Source of the DNA: Sinorhizobium fredii USDA 257
GTDB taxonomy: Bacteria; Pseudomonadota; Alphaproteobacteria; Rhizobiales; Rhizobiaceae
Length of the DNA stretch: 64,000 bases
NCBI RefSeq assembly: GCF_000265205.3
Contig: NC_018000.1
Span: 5,136,001-5,200,000 of the forward strand
Direction of reading: 5' to 3'
Positions 26,554-34,308 of the stretch are shown piece by piece; the stretch's first letter is position 1; the number at the start of each line of letters is the position of its first letter. Under the pieces are notes generated by a model. It worked only from the letters and a program-made list of their open reading frames with translations, did not search any database and had not been told where the DNA came from. Both the position numbers and the translations under genes were made by a program.

Positions 26554-27537
26554 TCAGCCTGTGAATAGCGTGCGCCCGAGCTCTGCGAGCAGGTGCCCGG
26601 TGCCGCGCGTTCCTTCCAGCGGAAAGGCGATCTCGATCGCGGTGGCAACTCTGGCCACCTCCACGACGCCAGCCGGCGTGGCGTTCACCTGCGCGAGGTC
26701 GAGGGCGGTCGAAGCCCGATCGATCAGGGCCGCCAATGTCTCGATCTCGACCTGGAATCGCCCGATCCGCTCGTCCCACGGCCGGTCGCCCGACGGACGG
26801 CCGGCGCGCCACAAGTTCAAATTGCCTGCCAGTTGCCGGCGCTTCTCCCCGAGGACGGTTGCGGCCTGCAGGATCGTTCCGAGCGATCGCGCAAGGACCA
26901 GCGCATCGCGGTTGAGGGCAAGCACCGAGTCGGCCGGCACATGCACCCCATCAAGGCGATACAGTGCCGGCTCGCCCACACGGACGACATTGGCGTCGGT
27001 GCTGCCACGCTGGACGAGCAAGAGGCTCGTCGCCTCGGCGTCGTTTAGCGCAAGAATGGCGAACCAATCCGGCTCGCCGAGATTGGCAGCCTCGAGAGCA
27101 CCGGTCAATTTGAACCCGATGCTATCGGGGACGTAGCGCTGCGTCGTGCCCTGATCGATCGGGCCTGTTGCCGACAACCTCTCACCCGTTGCCACATGCG
27201 AATAGATACTGCGCCGCTGTTCCTCGCTGCCGCCATTGCGGACCAGTTCGAGGGCGCGGAAGTGGTCGACAAGCGCACCGGCCGCAGCCGGCTGCACTTC
27301 GGCGATCTGCGACACGGCCTGAGCGATCAATCCATTCGATACGTCAGCGCCATCGAAATCAGAGGGAATCGAGATCGCCAGCAGGCCGGACCGCACGAGG
27401 GCGTCTGCCAGGACAGCCGCGGGAGCATCGGCGCCGAGCGCCACAACCTCGCCGGCCGCCGTCAATACCTCCTCGTCGGATGATATTCGAAGCGGCACCG
27501 GTCGAAGACGCTCATGCAGATGCGTAATGGATCCCAT
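26554..27537 (-). CDS. Acyl-CoA dehydrogenase-like flavoprotein (SfnB-like), short
   Basis: A 327-residue protein with the acyl-CoA dehydrogenase fold. The N-terminal helical part (SGLLAISIPSDFDGADVS) and the arrangement around GAGALVDHFRALELVRNGGSEEQ resemble SfnB/DszC-type proteins found in sulfur-acquisition clusters. It is 60-80 residues shorter than those relatives; the middle beta domain and flavin loop look abbreviated. The start at 27535-27537 has AGGG at suitable spacing. It is probably the last gene of an operon with the 59-residue protein and the broken flavin reductase. FAD or FMN use and any oxidation of sulfones are inferred only. Confidence 0.7.
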   Translation of the reverse strand: MGSITHLHERLRPVPLRISSDEEVLTAAGEVVALGADAPAAVLADALVRSGLLAISIPSDFDGADVSNGLIAQAVSQIAEVQPAAAGALVDHFRALELVRNGGSEEQRRSIYSHVATGERLSATGPIDQGTTQRYVPDSIGFKLTGALEAANLGEPDWFAILALNDAEATSLLLVQRGSTDANVVRVGEPALYRLDGVHVPADSVLALNRDALVLARSLGTILQAATVLGEKRRQLAGNLNLWRAGRPSGDRPWDERIGRFQVEIETLAALIDRASTALDLAQVNATPAGVVEVARVATAIEIAFPLEGTRGTGHLLAELGRTLFTG

Positions 27538-27616
27538 CTTATGCATCCCTACTGATGCTGGCTCAGCCAGACCGGCATATGGGCAGAGGCCGCGTACACT
27601 GCTCGCCACTTCCGCC

Positions 27617-27796
27617 TTAGAGAACCGGGAACAATCCCCAGAACAGAGCCTGCTGGCGCGCCTGTTCCTCGTCGCTCCGGTCGACCGCGGCGGCCTTTTT
27701 CTCTTTGGCTGCTTTCTCGGGCGCGCTCTTCGCGCGGGTATGTTCGCGCCAGGCTGCCAATAGATCGAAGGAAAAGTTCACCATACCGAGCGGCAT
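27617..27796 (-). CDS. Uncharacterised 59-residue protein in the sulfur cluster
   Basis: ATG at 27794-27796 is preceded by AGGAGG (8 bases apart), one of the best ribosome sites in the region, and TAA is at 27617. The peptide begins MPLGMVNFSFDLLAAWREH, has a highly charged middle (AKSAPEKAAKEKKAAAVDRSDEEQARQQ) likely to be helical, and ends hydrophobically (ALFWGLFPVL). No known family is recognised. It sits between the flavin reductase and SfnB-like genes, with an AT-rich motif 79 bases upstream. A longer frame starting seven bases upstream over the same DNA is Arg-rich and unlikely. Confidence 0.6.
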   Translation of the reverse strand: MPLGMVNFSFDLLAAWREHTRAKSAPEKAAKEKKAAAVDRSDEEQARQQALFWGLFPVL

Positions 27797-27874
27797 TCGG
27801 CATTCCTCCTGTTGGACCCTTCATGAGCCGGCGCGCAGTGTCGCCGCATTCGGCTCAATCGTCAATAATTTCCA

Positions 27875-27885
27875 TATAAACTATA
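27875..27885. promoter_or_regulatory. TATAAACTATA motif upstream of the 59-residue gene
   Basis: This 11-base AT-rich motif lies in the GC-rich gap between the flavin reductase and the 59-residue gene. The same 11 bases occur, inverted, at 28557-28567. It may be an operator for the local Rrf2 regulator or part of a promoter. Confidence 0.45.
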
Positions 27886-27918
27886 CAGTACCCTCCTGGG
27901 GAATTCCTTCGTCCATCT

Positions 27919-28467
27919 CTAACCGGAAAGCGCAAAATAACAGCCTTCCCGGTAGATCAGGGACCCGCCCCCACCGGCGCGGATGCCGACCACACGCCCG
28001 AGCACGATCACGTGGCTGTGCCGCACGATGGCTTCCTCCACCTCGCAGTCGACGGCCGCCACCGCATCCTGAAGGACCGGCGCGCCGCTGGCAAGGCGGG
28101 TCCATTCGGCGCCGCGATAGCGATCCGGCCCCTTAAGCCCGCCGCGGCCGGCGAACTGGTTGGCAAGCACCTCGTGGTGGGTGCCGACGATATTGACGCA
28201 GAAATGGCCGAAGCGTTCGACGACCGGCTAGGTCGAGGACGTGCCATTGAGGGACACGAGCATCCGCGGCGGCTCGACGGAAAGGGCGGTCGCCGACGTG
28301 ACGGTGGCGCCGGTCCGCGCCTCGCCCTCTCCTGCGGTTATGATGCTGACGCCGCCGCCCAAGGAGCGCAAGGCCGCCTTCAAGCCGTCTGCATCGGCCG
28401 GCCGGTTCATGGAACGACTGATCGCTCCCTCGACATCGAAGGCACCTACTGAAGGCTGAACCGACAT
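27919..28467 (-). pseudogene. Flavin reductase-domain protein interrupted by an in-frame TAG
   Basis: The frame would encode 182 residues of an FMN-binding split-barrel flavin reductase: LKAALRSLGGGVSIITAGEG and GATVTSATALSVEPPRMLVS in the first half, then FGHFCVNIVG, LANQFAGRGGLKG and the barrel end SLIYREGCYFAL. Codon 80 is TAG (28228-28230), where relatives have Trp or Tyr before Pro (SST-stop-PVVERF). Both halves are otherwise open and in the same frame, so the change is a single base. GAGGAG precedes the ATG at 28467. Such reductases supply reduced flavin to monooxygenases like SsuD. The gene is probably dead unless the codon is suppressed or misread. Confidence 0.8.
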
Positions 28468-28552
28468 CCCGTCACTCCTCTTCTCGGCAAATCCAGGGCT
28501 TCCCCATTGGTAACAGCCGCGGGTCGGCCCCCATAGACATCCAATTTCTTTG

Positions 28553-28576
28553 TATATATAGTTTATAGAAAATATA
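28553..28576. promoter_or_regulatory. AT-rich motif between flavin reductase and FAD protein genes
   Basis: TATATATAGTTTATAGAAAATATA lies between two divergent genes and includes the inverted copy of TATAAACTATA at 28557-28567. It is the only strongly AT-rich stretch in the gap 28468-28635 and could hold promoters for both directions and a shared operator. Confidence 0.45.
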
Positions 28577-28635
28577 TCCGCCGCATGCCGCAAGGAGCAC
28601 TTCGAAGCCGCCCGTCGAGCCGAAAGGAAATCGGA

Positions 28636-30096
28636 ATGCTGAGAATAACCCTGCCGTTGCAGAACGACGTCGCGCCGGTACCGAACATCCGCCGAGTCGC
28701 CATTATCGGCGGAGGCTTCACCGGAGCCACGATCGCCCGCCTTCTCGCGCTGCACGGGCAATACTGCCCTCACGAAATCGTCGTCTTCGAGCCCCGCGCC
28801 CATCTCGGCGGCGGCTTGGCCTATGATACCGATGATCCGTCGCTTCGCCTCAATGTCGCGGCCCACCGAATGCGGGCGGTGCCGGGCGATCCGCAAGCCT
28901 TTGTCCGTTGGCTGTCCCGCTCGGGTCGACTTGAGCGGGACCCGGGTGCCGTGGCGAATGGGGCGATCTATGCGCGAAGAGCCGATTTCGCGGCGTTCAT
29001 GGCCGGACAGCTCCAGCCCGTTCTCGACAGCGGAACCGTCCGGCATGTGCGCGAGCGCGTCGAGCGCATTTGCCGCCGGTACGGCCGCTGGCAGATCGAG
29101 GCAGATGGGGGCGCATCGTTGCAGGCCGATGTCGTCGTGATCGCGACCGGCCATCCGCCGCCGATGCCGCCAGGCGAGCTTGTCTGCCATCTTCGCGATG
29201 ATCCTCGCTTCATACGGGACCCTTCGCGGCCTGGTGCGCTCCAGGCGATAGGGCAGGACGACAAAGTCTTCGTCGTCGGTGCCGGCCTGACGGCGCTCGA
29301 CGCCACGGCAGCATTGCGCCATCGCCGGCATCGCGCCGCAATCACGCTCCTTTCGCGAACAGGACATCTGCCGCAGCCCCAGGCCGCTGGCGACTTCGCA
29401 CCGCATGGCGACTTCCTTATCGGCGTTCCGAACACCGCCCTTTCGCTTCTCAAGCAGGTGCGCTTCGCCCTCAAGGAGGTGACGGAAGGTGGCCTGCCCT
29501 GGCAGAGCGTCTTCGAGGCCTTGCGACATCAGGGACAGGCGATCTGGCGAACATTACCGCTTGATGAACAGCGCCGCGTCCTCCGTCATCTTCGCCGGCG
29601 CTTTGAAGCGCATCGATTTCGCATGTCGCCGCAGATCGCCGAACTTGTCGACAGCGAAAGGGCGGCGGGCCGCCTCCGAACCTGTGCGGGGCGGATCATT
29701 GCTGTCCGGCCCGGCCCGGCGGAAATCGTGATCGACATTGCGGTGAGGCCGCGCGGGACTGTCGAGCGCCACGCTGCGCAGTGGGTCATCGTGGCGACCG
29801 GACCTGGCCATGGCAACGTGATTGGCAGCCAGAGCTGTCTTGCCGGGTTGGAACGCCTCGGCCTTCTCGCCGAGGACCCGCGCGGGCTCGGCATCGCGTC
29901 CGATTACGACAGCCGGGCTCTGGCGCGGGACGGTTATCCGGTGGAGGATCTGTTCGTCGCCGGACCGCTGGCGCGCGGGACCTTCGGCGAACTCACCGGT
30001 GTTCCGGAGATCGCGGCCCAGGCAGAGAGAATTGTCCAGCAAATCCTGGCGATGAGTTTCGCCACGACGCGGACGATCACGATCCGGTCGATGTGA
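28636..30096 (+). CDS. FAD/NAD(P)-binding protein of the sulfur cluster
   Basis: A 486-residue protein with an N-terminal dinucleotide-binding fold (VAIIGGGFTGATIARLLA near residues 19-36) and the partner motif FEPRAHLGGGLAYDT, typical of the FAD-NAD(P)-binding family PF13454. A second nucleotide motif appears at VFVVGAGLTALDATAAL near residue 215. No membrane segments. I chose ATG 28636 because AAAGGA sits 7 bases before it; an ATG 51 bases upstream lacks a site. It is divergent from the flavin reductase and converges on ssuB. The family is seen near siderophore and sulfur genes, but no reaction is assigned. Confidence 0.8.
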   Translation: MLRITLPLQNDVAPVPNIRRVAIIGGGFTGATIARLLALHGQYCPHEIVVFEPRAHLGGGLAYDTDDPSLRLNVAAHRMRAVPGDPQAFVRWLSRSGRLERDPGAVANGAIYARRADFAAFMAGQLQPVLDSGTVRHVRERVERICRRYGRWQIEADGGASLQADVVVIATGHPPPMPPGELVCHLRDDPRFIRDPSRPGALQAIGQDDKVFVVGAGLTALDATAALRHRRHRAAITLLSRTGHLPQPQAAGDFAPHGDFLIGVPNTALSLLKQVRFALKEVTEGGLPWQSVFEALRHQGQAIWRTLPLDEQRRVLRHLRRRFEAHRFRMSPQIAELVDSERAAGRLRTCAGRIIAVRPGPAEIVIDIAVRPRGTVERHAAQWVIVATGPGHGNVIGSQSCLAGLERLGLLAEDPRGLGIASDYDSRALARDGYPVEDLFVAGPLARGTFGELTGVPEIAAQAERIVQQILAMSFATTRTITIRSM

Positions 30097-30123
30097 TCGG
30101 ACGCACGCGAGCTTGGGGCGTGT

Positions 30124-30945
30124 TCAATCCGCTCCGAGGATCGCGTTCAGCAGACGGCGCTCGAAGCCGGCGAGATCCGGATCGCCGTGGCGACGTGGAT
30201 GCGCGGCCGGAATTTCGAGATCGAGCGCTACCTTGCCGCCGTCCAGCACGATCACCCGGTCGGCCAGATGCACCGCCTCGCCGACATCATGGGTCACGAG
30301 GATCGCCGTGAACCCAAGTTCCCGCCAGACGCGGCTGACGAGCTGCTGCATGGTGATGCGCGTCAACGCGTCGAGCGCTCCGAGAGGTTCGTCGAATACC
30401 AGGAGGCCGGGTCGGCTGACGAGCGCACGAGCGAGCGCCACGCGCTGCCGCTGCCCGCCGGAGAGGCGCGCCGGCCATTGATCCGCCTTGTCGAGCAACT
30501 GAACGTCGTCCAGCACCAGCAGCGCTTTCACGCGCGCCGTGTTCTCATCGATGTCTTGGCCGAGGCCGACCGCCACGTTGTCGACCACCCTCGCCCAGGG
30601 AAGCAGCCGAGGCTCCTGGAAGACGATGCGCGCATTGGCCCCTACCGGGTCTCCCGATCGGTCGGCGAAACGGAGGGAGCCGGATGTTGGGCGGTCCAGC
30701 CCGACAAGCAGGCGCAACAGGGTACTCTTGCCGCAGCCGCTCTTGCCGACGATCGCCAGGAACTGGCCGGCCGGGACGTCGAGGTCGATGCCGCGAAGGA
30801 CACGATTTTGGGCGAAGGACTGCTCGATCCGCCGCAGCTCGATCGAGACCGCTTCGGTCGCTTCTACGGAGACCGTTTGCCGATGTTCGCCCAGGGGCTC
30901 GGCAGTGCCTGGACGCGGGGCGGAGCTGCTGACGTAGGCGCTCAT
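30124..30945 (-). CDS. ssuB: Aliphatic sulfonate ABC transporter ATP-binding protein SsuB
   Basis: A 273-residue ATPase of the nitrate/sulfonate/taurine class: Walker [11 protein letters not shown]-loop FQEPRLLPW (the EPRLLPW string is diagnostic), signature LSGGQRQR, Walker [14 protein letters not shown], switch His VTHD. An extra N-terminal stretch of about 30 residues precedes the fold. AGGAGG precedes the ATG, 9 bases after the permease stop. It energises SsuC. Confidence 0.92.
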   Translation of the reverse strand: MSAYVSSSAPRPGTAEPLGEHRQTVSVEATEAVSIELRRIEQSFAQNRVLRGIDLDVPAGQFLAIVGKSGCGKSTLLRLLVGLDRPTSGSLRFADRSGDPVGANARIVFQEPRLLPWARVVDNVAVGLGQDIDENTARVKALLVLDDVQLLDKADQWPARLSGGQRQRVALARALVSRPGLLVFDEPLGALDALTRITMQQLVSRVWRELGFTAILVTHDVGEAVHLADRVIVLDGGKVALDLEIPAAHPRRHGDPDLAGFERRLLNAILGAD

Positions 30946-30954
30946 TGTAGCCTC

Positions 30955-31791
30955 CTATTTGTTATAGACCGGGTTCCAGGACAAGGCATGGCGCTCCATG
31001 ACCCTCGCAACCACATCGGCGAGCTTGCCGAGCGCCGCGTAGATGAGCAGCGACAGGACCACCACATCCGTCATCATGAATTCGCGCGCCTGGTTCGCCA
31101 TATGGCCGATCCCGGAAGACGCCGCGATCGACTCCGAGACGATGAGTGTCAGCCACATGATCCCGAGCGCGTAGCGCAGCCCAACGAATATCGAAGGCAG
31201 GGCACCGGGCAGGATGACCTTCCTGAACAGCGTCCAACCGTTCATTCCGTAGATTCGGCCCATCTCGATGAGCTCGCGATCGACGTTCCGCACCCCGTGA
31301 AAGGTGTTGAGATAGATTGGAAAAAGCACGCCCAAAGACGTCAGGAAAAGCTTCGATTCCTCGCCAATTCCGAACCAGAGGATCACCAGCGGGATCATGG
31401 CCAGATGCGGAATGGTTCTGAGCATCTGCAGCGAGGTGTCCGTCAATTGCTCGGAAAGCTTGGAGATGCCGTTCGCAATGCCGAGCACGAGACCGATTGA
31501 TCCGCCGACGACAAGGCCAGCCAGCGCGCGCGACCCTGAAACCGCCACGTTGTGCACCAGCGCGCCGGACAGCAATTGGTCAATGAAGGCGACGGCCACA
31601 TCCGTCGGCGCCGGCATGACCCGCGTCGAAATCCAGCCGACCGACGAGAATATCTGCCACACCAGAAGCAAGAGGATCGGCACGGCGTAGGGCAAGAACC
31701 CCTTCAGTCGGATTTGGCGAGCCGAGAGTGCCGGCAGGATCCAGCTCCTCCCCTGCTGCGGGCGATCGCTCGCAACATCGTATGTGGTCAT
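30955..31791 (-). CDS. ssuC: Aliphatic sulfonate ABC transporter permease SsuC
   Basis: A 278-residue membrane protein with six helices. The segment VPILLLLVWQIFSSVGW is helix 1 and the EAA-like loop reads MGRIYGMNGWTLFRKVILPGALP. The ending LSWNPVYNK is like other SsuC/TauC proteins, where a basic tail is usual. AAGGAGAAGGAT precedes the ATG. It is encoded between SsuD and SsuB on one strand, order A-D-C-B. Confidence 0.92.
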   Translation of the reverse strand: MTTYDVASDRPQQGRSWILPALSARQIRLKGFLPYAVPILLLLVWQIFSSVGWISTRVMPAPTDVAVAFIDQLLSGALVHNVAVSGSRALAGLVVGGSIGLVLGIANGISKLSEQLTDTSLQMLRTIPHLAMIPLVILWFGIGEESKLFLTSLGVLFPIYLNTFHGVRNVDRELIEMGRIYGMNGWTLFRKVILPGALPSIFVGLRYALGIMWLTLIVSESIAASSGIGHMANQAREFMMTDVVVLSLLIYAALGKLADVVARVMERHALSWNPVYNK

Positions 31792-31852
31792 ATCCTTCTC
31801 CTTCTCGATTGGCGGGGGCCTGGCGGACCCCGCACAGATTTCACCGTTTGGA

Positions 31853-33019
31853 TCAGGAACCCGCGACGACCCGCAGATTGCCGTGTCCGCCGCCAGCGAA
31901 AAGCGGCGGCTCGCCGAAGGACGAGCGGATCTGGTTGCGCGGCCCCTTGAGACCGATTTCGGGGAAGAGCAGTTCAGAAACGCGATAGGCCTCCTCGAGA
32001 TGCGGATAGCCGGAGGCGATCACCGTATCGATGCCGAGTTCCTGGTACTCCCTGAGGCGTGCGGCCACGGTCTTTGGCGAGCCGACGAGCGCGGTCCCCG
32101 CCCCCGAGCGAACGAGTCCGATGCCGGCCCAAAGGTTCGGCGATACCTCGAGTCTGTCGCGCCGGCCGCCGTGAAGTGCTGCCATGCGCGCCTGACCAAC
32201 GGAATCGGAATTCTTCGCAAGTCCCTCCTGAGCAGCGGCGATCGTTTCGTCCGAGAGCTTGGAGATCAGCCGGTCGGCGGCGGCCCAGGCCTCTTCGTCG
32301 GTCTCGCGCACGATGAAATGCAGGCGAATGCCGAAGGTCACTGCACGGCCCTTGTCGGCAGCGGCCTTGCGGACCGTGGCGATCTTGTCGGCGACCTCGG
32401 CCGGCGTCTCGCCCCAGGTCAGGTACTTGTCGACGACGCCCGTCGAAAATTCGATCGCGGCATCCGATGATCCGCCGAAATAGAGGGGCGGACGCGGCTG
32501 CTGCACCGGCGGGAAACCGAGCTGCGCGTCATGCGCCTTGATGTATCTGCCGTCGAGATGCACCTTGCCGGTATCAAGGAGCTGATTGAAGACCTGGAAG
32601 AACTCCTCCGCGTGCGCATAACGTTCGTCATGCGGCAGGAAGACGCCGTCGCCGGCAAGCTCCTTGGCGCTTCCTCCCGCGACGATGTTGAGGAGCAGGC
32701 GCCCCTTCGAGACCCGGTCCAACGTCGCGGTGAGGCGCGCGTAATAGGCGGGCGATGCGATGCCCGGGCGGATGGCCACGAGGAACTTCAGCTTCTCCGT
32801 GAAGGCCGCGAGGTGCGCTGCAAGAATGAAGGATTCCTCGCAGGCCGACCCGGTCGGAATGAGCACGCCGGAATAGCCCAGCCGGTCTGCCGCCGTGGCG
32901 ATCTCGCGAAAATACCCGACATCTGGGGGGCGGCTCAGATCATCGGAGCCGAGATAGGCTCCATCGCCGGAGGTCGGAATGAACCAGAGGAAATCGAGTG
33001 GCTTGTCTTTATTCGTCAC
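31853..33019 (-). CDS. ssuD: FMNH2-dependent alkanesulfonate monooxygenase SsuD
   Basis: A 388-residue TIM-barrel monooxygenase of the bacterial luciferase family. It converts alkanesulfonates to aldehyde and sulfite with reduced FMN and oxygen. Diagnostic stretches include [13 protein letters not shown] at the N terminus, GSACEESF carrying the conserved Cys, [34 protein letters not shown] and the active-site [14 protein letters not shown]. Length matches SsuD of Escherichia coli (381). It starts with GTG preceded by AAAGGA. It needs a flavin reductase; the one in this cluster (27919-28467) is interrupted. Confidence 0.93.
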   Translation of the reverse strand: MTNKDKPLDFLWFIPTSGDGAYLGSDDLSRPPDVGYFREIATAADRLGYSGVLIPTGSACEESFILAAHLAAFTEKLKFLVAIRPGIASPAYYARLTATLDRVSKGRLLLNIVAGGSAKELAGDGVFLPHDERYAHAEEFFQVFNQLLDTGKVHLDGRYIKAHDAQLGFPPVQQPRPPLYFGGSSDAAIEFSTGVVDKYLTWGETPAEVADKIATVRKAAADKGRAVTFGIRLHFIVRETDEEAWAAADRLISKLSDETIAAAQEGLAKNSDSVGQARMAALHGGRRDRLEVSPNLWAGIGLVRSGAGTALVGSPKTVAARLREYQELGIDTVIASGYPHLEEAYRVSELLFPEIGLKGPRNQIRSSFGEPPLFAGGGHGNLRVVAGS

Positions 33020-33046
33020 GGTCTGTTCCTTTCATTGCGCCGCGTT

Positions 33047-34009
33047 TCAGCTGGCCTTGGGCCGCCAGGCGAAGTCGGCGATCGTCAGCGTCTTCGGCAG
33101 GATGCCGAGGCCATGGAATTCGTTCGCCAGAGCCTGCTGGTAGGTCAGTGCGTCGTCCGACAGGGTCGCCACCTTGCTGAGGTCGGCCCCCTTTCGCGTC
33201 AGGATCGTTCGGGTGAGCTCGACGGGAATGCCGGTGATCTCCGAAAGCGCCGGAACGGTTTCATTGAGATTGGCCTGCGCCCAGGCGCCGACCTTGGCCA
33301 GTTCGTCGATCACATCGGCGATGACCTCCGGCTGGGAGGCGGTGAAATCTCCATTGCCGAAGAAGAAGCTCCAGCTGTCCACAATGCCTTCCGCCGTTGT
33401 CAGGACCCGTGTCTGAGGGTCCGCTTCGGCAACGGCAAAATAGGGATCCCATATCGCCCAGGCGTCGATACCTCCCGTCTTGAAGGCGGCCGCTGCATCC
33501 GGCGGCGCGAGATCGGCAGCCTCGATGTCGTCGGTGGTCAGGCCAGCCTTGCGCAGCGCCTTGACGGTGAAGTTATGGGCGCTGGAGCCGCGCTTGAAGG
33601 CGACTTTCTTCCCCTTCAGGTCCTGAAGCGTCGCGATCCGCGAATCCTTCGGGACGAGAATGGCGGAGCCCGACGCCGTGCCCTTGTAGCTTCCGACATA
33701 CAGAAGATTGGCCCCGGCCGCCTGCGCAAAGAGCGGCGGAACGTCTCCGGTCGGACCGAACTCCAGCGAACCGGCGCCGAGCGCCTCGAGGAGCGGTGGA
33801 CCCGAGGTGAACTCAGCCCAGCTCACGCTCAAGCCATGCTCCGTAAGCCGCTTCTCGAGCGCGCCGGTGCGCTTCGCCAATGCCAGGACGCCGTTCTTCT
33901 GCCAGCCGATGCGGAATTCGTTGGCCGCCCGTACCGGCCGGATGCTCGGCGCGCTCAAGGCCGCGGCGGTAGCGCCGATGAGTGCGAGGGTCTGTCTGCG
34001 CGTGATCAT
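33047..34009 (-). CDS. ssuA: Aliphatic sulfonate-binding protein SsuA
   Basis: A 320-residue periplasmic binding protein. The N terminus MITRRQTLALIGATAAALSA has a twin-arginine-like start and a hydrophobic core, with cleavage expected after PVRA near residue 28. The mature part has the sulfonate/nitrate type signature FRIGWQKNGVLALAKRTGALEKRL and SGPPLLEALGAGSLEFGPTGDVPPLFAQAAG. It is the first gene of ssuADCB, with an AT-rich motif upstream at 34066-34085. Confidence 0.92.
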   Translation of the reverse strand: MITRRQTLALIGATAAALSAPSIRPVRAANEFRIGWQKNGVLALAKRTGALEKRLTEHGLSVSWAEFTSGPPLLEALGAGSLEFGPTGDVPPLFAQAAGANLLYVGSYKGTASGSAILVPKDSRIATLQDLKGKKVAFKRGSSAHNFTVKALRKAGLTTDDIEAADLAPPDAAAAFKTGGIDAWAIWDPYFAVAEADPQTRVLTTAEGIVDSWSFFFGNGDFTASQPEVIADVIDELAKVGAWAQANLNETVPALSEITGIPVELTRTILTRKGADLSKVATLSDDALTYQQALANEFHGLGILPKTLTIADFAWRPKAS

Positions 34010-34065
34010 TTTTCCACCCCTGTCTGGTCGCTGAATGCGATGCAGTCCGAGAGGATGATAAGATA

Positions 34066-34085
34066 GTCTATAAATTTACTAAGGA
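34066..34085. promoter_or_regulatory. AT-rich motif upstream of ssuA
   Basis: GTCTATAAATTTACTAAGGA, about 60 bases before the ssuA start. It shares TTTACTAAG with the region before the Rrf2 gene and TATAAA with the other two motifs of the cluster. Candidate operator or promoter. The remaining gap up to 34308 holds no gene I can support. Confidence 0.4.
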
Positions 34086-34308
34086 ATTTTATTCCAAAGA
34101 GTTCGAGCCCGGCGGAGAAAATCGTTACGGACGGACAAGGGATGCGAATGGCTTCCTGCCGAAGGCATCAGCCCACTAGTCACCGCTGCTGCCATCCGCT
34201 ACGGCATGGCTCTGGTCGTGCAGCACGATGATTATGTCGTAGACAGGCTCAAGTCGCGCCGCTGCAAAATCTAATATCCGGCTTCCATACCAACTAGGGT
34301 CGCAAGCA

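Noticed and set aside
28585..28635. Longer start for the FAD/NAD(P)-binding protein
   Set aside because: No ribosome site before 28585; AAAGGA fits the ATG at 28636.
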